Shown: positions 58,275 to 64,000 of the stretch, piece after piece
Position numbering within the stretch: position 1 is the first letter of the stretch
Layout: each line of letters opens with the position of its first letter
Assembly: GCA_001465935.1 (NCBI GenBank)
Contig: LNKV01000027.1
Coordinates: 62,001-126,000, forward strand
Direction of reading: 5' to 3'
Origin: Clarireedia homoeocarpa
Taxonomy: Eukaryota; Ascomycota; Leotiomycetes; Helotiales; Rutstroemiaceae
Length of the DNA stretch: 64,000 bases
Notes under the pieces: generated by a model
What the model saw: the letters and a program-made list of their open reading frames with translations, nothing else
Database searches by the model: none
What the model was told of the DNA's origin: nothing
Translations under genes and position numbers: made by a program

Positions 58275-58985
58275 GATAACTGGTTTGGGGAAAGGGAAAT
58301 GATTATGCGATTATCTCGGAGGATGGGAATAAAATCCGGTGGTTGTCTGAGTGAGTGAGGGAGGGAGGGAGGGAGTGAGTGAGTGAGAAGTCACGACTGA
58401 GGATATAATTTTTGCTGGCAGGAGCTATTTTGTGGGATGAAACATATGTGAAACATGGGGTTGGGAGAGTCATTGTCGATCAATTGTGCGCTCCTTGAGG
58501 CTGGGCTCTCATTCTGAGCTGGTGAGAGAGCAGAGAGCAGCTTGTTCTATTGTTTTCGAGTATTGGATAAACATCTCCAGCCCCTGAAATTTCACGTGCT
58601 GTGGTTATCATCAATACATGCCCATGTCAAAAGCGATGCACAAGCGACATCTAACCCAGCCGATACCCTGGAGATCCTTCCAAAACTTCCCAGAATTGAT
58701 AAGGATAGCAGGAAAGGACTTGCTTGCTGGCAAAGAGCGGACCGAATAAAACCCAGATACATAGTAAATGCTCACGTTATGCGTGGAAAATCTGGTGGTA
58801 TTTCGACTCGGATCCATAAAACATCACAAATCTGACCACTCTTATCACCCCATCCAATTCATCGTTCCTCACTACATTTTCTGTGGAGCTTCATATCGAG
58901 TTAGTCGTCATAGACGCATAAATAAGTAAGTTGGCTTTTCTCTCTTGTCAAAAGAAATGTGAAGATCAATCTGAAAGCATTCTCC
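58275..58985. other. Intergenic between divergent genes
   Basis: About 710 bases containing (GTGA/GGGA)n repeats at 58346-58387. An open frame at 58542-58835 has no domain. The 58986 ATG lies after a leader with a CATCCAATTCATCG string. Confidence 0.45.
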
Positions 58986-59825
58986 ATGGCGATGTTGCAA
59001 AAATATCAAACTCCCACCGCTCATCCAGAGGGGAGGAAAATTGACTGTATGACAGCGGACACAACTTTATCCGCCCAGGGCGGAACTCCTCCGTTCTTAC
59101 GTCTTCCGTTCGACATTCGTTTGTTGATCTATCGTCACCTGATTCCAGCCATTGACGCCAAATACGATTGGACATCTGCATGGGATCCCAAGAATCCTCG
59201 ACACCTCTCCGAAGAACGAAAATTATGTTCTCCTCCTATACTACGTACCAGCCGTCTCATATATCAAGAAGTCCTTCACGAGTTACATACCTTCTGGCCT
59301 TATCGAGCATCGGTGAATAATTATGGCATACGATTCATGGGATATACCTTCCTACAGCCACCGACGGCGTTTCGATTTATCCATACTATGGATCTCATGA
59401 TACATATCGACAGTTATTCACATCAGAAAATCGCGGAAATTTTGAGGTCGTTCTTGGAAGTCACGTGCGCCAAAGGACAACTTCGACGGCTGCAGATCGG
59501 TTTGACGTTTAGTTTGTTGTGCTTTCAGATCCATACAGGCAACTTGAGAGATCTGAGAAAGGCATTGGGAAAGAACTTGAATCCACTGAGGAGAACACTT
59601 CGAGGCCTGAATGAGGTGAAGATACGCAGGTTGAAGGAGGATTCTTTGGTTCTATCCGGTCAGAATGCTACGGATACGTTTTTCAGACAGAGGCGAGACT
59701 TTTTGCAGACGGTTCAAACCTTTATGGATCAGTTGGTGAAGGAGTCCATGACGATTCAGCGGATCTCTTGCCAAGATATTCGTACGCCTGCTGTATGCAT
59801 GTCTTCTGTCCCAGAATTGGCTTGA
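58986..59825 (+). CDS. 2EXR / F-box-like domain protein
   Basis: Intronless, 279 aa from ATG 58986. Residues ~40-150 show the 2EXR-like pattern: PPFLRLPFDIRLLIYRHLIP (start of the F-box-like helix pair), a polar segment, then PPILRTSRLIYQEVLHELHT. The remainder is basic with a HRDL-free leucine-rich region (LRRLQIGLTFSLL). 2EXR proteins are a large fungal family of unknown function, possibly substrate adaptors. Downstream sequence to ~60,190 contains an open frame (59883-60191) that may be a decayed or second exon, but no splice join was convincing. Confidence 0.75.
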   Translation: MAMLQKYQTPTAHPEGRKIDCMTADTTLSAQGGTPPFLRLPFDIRLLIYRHLIPAIDAKYDWTSAWDPKNPRHLSEERKLCSPPILRTSRLIYQEVLHELHTFWPYRASVNNYGIRFMGYTFLQPPTAFRFIHTMDLMIHIDSYSHQKIAEILRSFLEVTCAKGQLRRLQIGLTFSLLCFQIHTGNLRDLRKALGKNLNPLRRTLRGLNEVKIRRLKEDSLVLSGQNATDTFFRQRRDFLQTVQTFMDQLVKESMTIQRISCQDIRTPAVCMSSVPELA

Positions 59826-61440
59826 GGTCTGTCAGACTTTCGAAATTGCTGGATACTGAGTGGTCAATGCGGATCACTGGAGTTGATTGTTCTAAAGAAA
59901 CGAGGCTACGAGGATTTTTTGTGTACAAAGCGTACGTCCATTTGGGAGGACAGTCTCTGCATGGAGAATCTGCATTGGGAAGGGGGCACCTCCGAGTTCA
60001 CAGCTTTGTATGAATGGCATGCTCATTTACTGACCGGTTTCATACATCTTCACAAGTTGTCGTACTGCGATTGCGTGGTTGCGTTTCGTGATGTAACCGG
60101 CGTAGTTCGTCGACCATGGTTCGTCCCATCTGCGGCACCGGAGGAAGGGATTGCTTTAGGAGGCCCGCGCCCAGTCAAACCCAATATCTGAATGCACGAG
60201 TCTAGCACAGATCTTCGAAATTGGCGCAGGACGAGGGCCATTCAAACCCCCATTATTCCAGACGCAGTTTGAGAACATATGCGCAGAACTGTATGAGCAA
60301 TCGTTCTACGCTGAAACGGATAGAAGGATTACGAACGCGGGGCTACGTTATCTTGCAGAAGGCCGAGCGGTGTCTGATCTCCCTCGTGGAAAACCAAAAC
60401 TTCGAATGCCGTGGCTCCCAATCAAACTTGGAACTATTTGCATGTACTACTTTATTTTACGACTAATAATACAAAATTCATCCCAAGCATATCATTGCCC
60501 TCTGCTCCTTGCTCCACCCAAACGGTTGTATCGCGCCTTTGACGTGTTCAACGATCTTCCCTGCGAGTAACCCACGTGATAACCGGGTAAATGTGCGGAA
60601 TGACTTCATTCCACCGCCGAGTCTAGTCCTCGTACGGCAACCCGAGCCAATCGTATTCAATGTTCAATGCAGGAGGGAGCCCAACACAGGAATACGGCAC
60701 AGCCAAAAAAGTGTGGACACGATTGTGTCAATTGCACTCCTTTGGCGCATAGCTACATACCGAGTAAATTTCCTGCTGGTTTTTTTGTTTGTCCTCCCTC
60801 GATTTCGAAATGCAGGAACACAATCGAACTCCTGCCTTTCCTTAGATGGGTAAGGTGCAACTAGTGAAGCGCTCGCTCTCTTGGCGGAAACAGGGTGAGA
60901 CGACATCAAAGCATAGCCACGTCCGCTAGCTTGCGCTTACAAACTATTGGCACGAGGCAGGCGTTTTTTTTTTACCCCACGTTTGTACATTTCTATCAAT
61001 CAGTCATTCTCGGAGGCATGTTGAACTGCCCCCAGGGTAACCTCGTATGCCTCATCGTGGTCATAGCGAGAAGGGCACAGCATGTTCTATTTCTCCCAAT
61101 TTCCCAGCTAGGACTGGGTGGGTGGGTGGTTGCAAAAAGTATCATCTCATGTGCATTCTGAGCGTTTCGTCGTGTGATTGGGTCATATGCAGTTAGTTAT
61201 CCTTGTTCTGATTGTTTGGCCGAACTAAGGCTGCGCTATCTAAACATGGTAGCAACTGTGAAAGTATGGTTGTATCAAAGTTCGAAGTAGGCTGCTATAT
61301 GACCTGACCTGACCTGTTGGAAGATTCTCCGCGTGCGCGTAGAGTCTTCTACATAAGTAAAGAATGCCCCCGTCAAGTGGCATCAAGTGGCATCAAGCCT
61401 CACAACCGTTAGTTAGTTTGTTTGTGGTTTTAATGATACA
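59826..61440. other. Intergenic, possible decayed frame
   Basis: Open frame 59883-60191 (plus) reads WEGGTSEFTALYEWHAHLLTG and FRDVTGVVRRPWFVPSA; it may be a relic or an unrecognised exon of the 2EXR gene. The rest has only short frames. Confidence 0.35.
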
Positions 61441-62525
61441 ATGAGTGTCCAGAGATTCAGCCGGCTCTGCGTTTGCATCTGTTTCTTCCTGTTGTCATTT
61501 GCTAGTGGTTCGTCTCACGCACCCAATTTCTTCTTTCCCAGGAATGATTATTGATTATCCTTGAACAGCAACACCTTCCAGAGCCACTCGACAGTACAAT
61601 GCTACTGCACCTTCGAAAAATCTCCGAATTGTAAGTGCCTTCACGTTTCTCGTCGGTTTGAGGGTCGAATCTACTTTTCCGCATTGCCGAGCACAAGGTC
61701 TCGACCCTGTTTTCGGTTTCGAGTATAGACTAACACAAATATTCCTAGCAACCACTTGGCAACTCGATCACGTTCGGGTATCTGAGCTCTGATGGCAATG
61801 GCTATCGTCTACGCCTTCAGGATCTGCTCCTTGCCCATGGAAATACCCTTCAATATGTTGGGTCTGTCCGAGCTGGGAACATGACCGATAACTTCAACGA
61901 GGGACATCCTGGCGCAGTCATCGACCAAATCGCTCAGTATGCACAACTATCTCTCCCGGAGCTTCCTAATGTGGTTTTGTTGATGGCTGGCACCAACGAC
62001 ATGAACGATATGCTCAATATCACAGGTGCGCCTGCACGCCTGGGTGCTCTGCTCGATGAAATCAATACCGCTGTACCGGGTGTGACTACCGTTGTCGCGC
62101 AACTTACACCTGCAGCAAACACCACGGTCGAGGCAGCCATTAAAAAATTCAATGCACAGATCCCAAAGGTCGTCTCATCCAAGGTTGCCGCTGGACAAAA
62201 GGTCTCCGTAGTCAACATGATGGATTATGTTACCGTGAAAGACCTCCAGGATGGACTACATCCAACCGATCACGGGTATCAACAAATGGCGATAGCATGG
62301 TTTAAAGGAATCCAACAGGTGCAAGCAAAGGGATGGGTCAAAGAGCCAACTCCGACGAATACGACAAGGGCGGTTACATTGGCGATCCAGACTTCTCTTT
62401 CAACCGCCTCTAGCACGACTGTTCCCAGTGTGAAATCTTCATCTTCGCCCGGTTCGCGACTCAGTCCAGGATCGGGACACCTGGCAGCTATTTTGACACT
62501 GCTTGGGTATTTAATGAGGGAATGA
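61441..62525 (+). CDS. Secreted SGNH/GDSL-type hydrolase
   Basis: Three exons, 61441-61507, 61569-61630, 61749-62525 (introns 61 and 118 nt; donors GTTCGT and GTAAGT), 301 aa. A signal peptide covers residues 1-~22 (Cys/Phe-rich, ends FASG). SGNH blocks: PLGNSITFGYLSSDGNGYR (block I, with Asn replacing the Asp of GDS), GTNDM (block III, Asn), and DGLHPTDHGYQ (Asp and catalytic His). The Ser of block I and the D-x-x-H are present, so the enzyme may be active on carbohydrate acetyl or lipid esters. After residue ~240 a Ser/Thr-rich tail ends in a hydrophobic stretch, a weak GPI-anchor candidate. The exon 1 splice is weaker. Confidence 0.83.
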
Positions 62526-64000
62526 GTGGGACCTCATTTGGTCCGCCATTCGACAACCATTTAATAGTGCCAATTTTAAGTCATGATCAAAGTCATCAAG
62601 TCTCTGAATAGCTTATTCCGTCGTGCCGGGAGTCTCTTCTAGAACTTGCCCCTAGGGCAACAGGAACACACGCCACAGTGAGACCTCCATGTACCGCTAT
62701 GAAACCAAATATGAGCCCAAATTGTCACTTCTCTAGAAGTGGCGTCACTTTTGGAGTTTTCACAGCCGCGAGTTACAATCCGATCCAATTTCAGTACTGG
62801 GGACAGTTTCGCCGTAATGTAAACTTGGGGTGCTTTTCACGCGTCCTAGTCACTCGATAGGAATTGCTGAAGGAAGAGGAGGAAGTGCGCTCTGTGCACG
62901 AACGCAATCCGTGTGATTTAGTACACATATACTTAATATTGTAGAACAAAATAAGACTTAAACCCCAAACATGCACAGTTTGCTCCAGCCCGGCTCCGCA
63001 TGCTCTTAGTTTCATCATCGAATTGACGTCTAGAAATGAGCTGCCTGTGTACGTATAGTTTTGGGGGCGTCCATCTATATTTTTTTGCTCGCGACCGCAG
63101 GAAGATGGAGGTGAAGATCGCCAACACACGCATTTCACTTCCTGGTGAAATATCCTGTTTTCCCCTGCAGACGTTGGTTCGGCATGGGGAGAAAAGTACC
63201 AGTAGGCTCTTCAAGCTGCGGAAATGGTTGATGGATAAATTGATGTTAGAAACATAAATCTGTTCGCGTAAGTTACTTAATCTGGCTTTAGACTGTAGAT
63301 AGAAGAGATGGATGGAATTTTGAATTGGGATGGACCGGATGGACGGTGGATCTGGCGGAGGTCGTCATTGTTATTTGACAAGTGATGTAACTCATTCCTA
63401 GATGTGAAGAAGGGGGGCCTCATAAGAGATGACACTCGACGCTGACGATTGAGTTACAAACACCTTGAGTATTTGGTAGCAGAAATGCTGGCACTAACTT
63501 GACAGCAGAGAGACAACTGTGCAAATAGAACACTAAGCATCATTCCTATTGTCCTGTTGAGAGGAATCATCTACATGGCTGACTATCTCTTCACATATAC
63601 TATGCCAGGAAGATATATTTCATGCGAACATCGCCAAAAGTGCGTAGCTCTGCCATCAGGCATCTAAATGTTATTCTTTTGCGTCTTCTGCCGCCTCGCA
63701 ACAGTGCCTCGACCTCGTGAGCAATGCCAAATGACAATTGTTATACACAGTAAACCCACTAGAGTTATTATCTGGGTGACGTGACTCAAAGAGTTGTCTT
63801 TATTTAGTCAAAGGCTCTGCTTGTCTCCAACGGGCGGTATTCTAGAATTCAGATATTGTTCCAGATCCTCAATTTCTAGTACATCTGCGGAATGCTCGAG
63901 GCCACTGAGAAATATTAGGACCCGTATCATCCTTTGTATAAAAATCAAGGAGATATACAGAAGAACTTACGGATACATCTTTAACTCAACATCAAATCCC
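62526..64000. other. Intergenic to right edge, with possible partial minus-strand gene
   Basis: No confident gene. On the minus strand an open stretch of ~53 codons ends at a stop at about 63,672 and reads IITLVGLLCITIVIW, then CSRGRGTVARRQKTQ, a TM helix with a basic tail; it could be the last exon of a gene continuing off the window, but an in-frame stop lies just upstream near 63,820. Confidence 0.25.

Overview
The window looks like nuclear DNA of a filamentous ascomycete, most likely Leotiomycetes/Helotiales; the lineage is an inference from protein flavour, not a search. Genes are compact, with short GT-AG introns (mostly 45-120 nt) and CTAAC/CTGAC branch points. Intergenic stretches are rich in microsatellites. 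A few AT-rich islands look like repeats eroded by RIP. No rRNA, convincing tRNA or CRISPR array was seen. Exon joins were worked out by hand from frame, phase and splice signals.

Layout. 1.6-11.6 kb: a secreted Ser/Ala-rich protein (+), an ankyrin-BTB protein (-), a NIMA-type kinase (+) and a cryptochrome-DASH (-) with an RGG-like tail. 11.6-17.1 kb: sparse DNA full of simple repeats, with AT-rich islands on both sides of a six-cysteine small secreted protein. 17.1-19.2 kb: two tandem GNAT acetyltransferase paralogues.

20.5-30.2 kb is the most interesting part. It holds a gasdermin-like (RCD-1/HET-Q1 type) protein, a convergent S8 subtilisin-like protease with a DUF7580-like N-terminus (HET-Q2-like), and, divergent from the protease across a 391-bp intergenic region with nested tandem repeats, a large NLR-like gene. 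The NLR carries zinc fingers, a P-loop-degenerate NB-ARC-like domain and a second, intact NACHT domain. Its likely WD40 tail is separated by an AT-rich scar and carries one nonsense codon. A transposase relic follows. I read this as a regulated-cell-death / non-self-recognition cluster: protease and NLR as sensors, gasdermin as the membrane-acting executor.

30.4-39.3 kb: a mitochondrial-type hotdog thioesterase, a small secreted Gly-rich protein, the SEA/GATOR2 subunit Mtc5/WDR59 and a Ubc13-type E2. 41.7-49.2 kb: a TRI12-type MFS transporter, a secreted fasciclin-domain protein and a multi-pass membrane protein of unknown function. 51-62.5 kb: an unknown protein, a membrane-anchored fucose-lectin-like protein, a C2H2 zinc-finger protein, a MYND protein, a 2EXR/F-box-like protein and a secreted SGNH hydrolase. 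The last 1.4 kb hold no confident gene; a short basic C-terminal fragment on the minus strand may belong to a gene running off the right edge.
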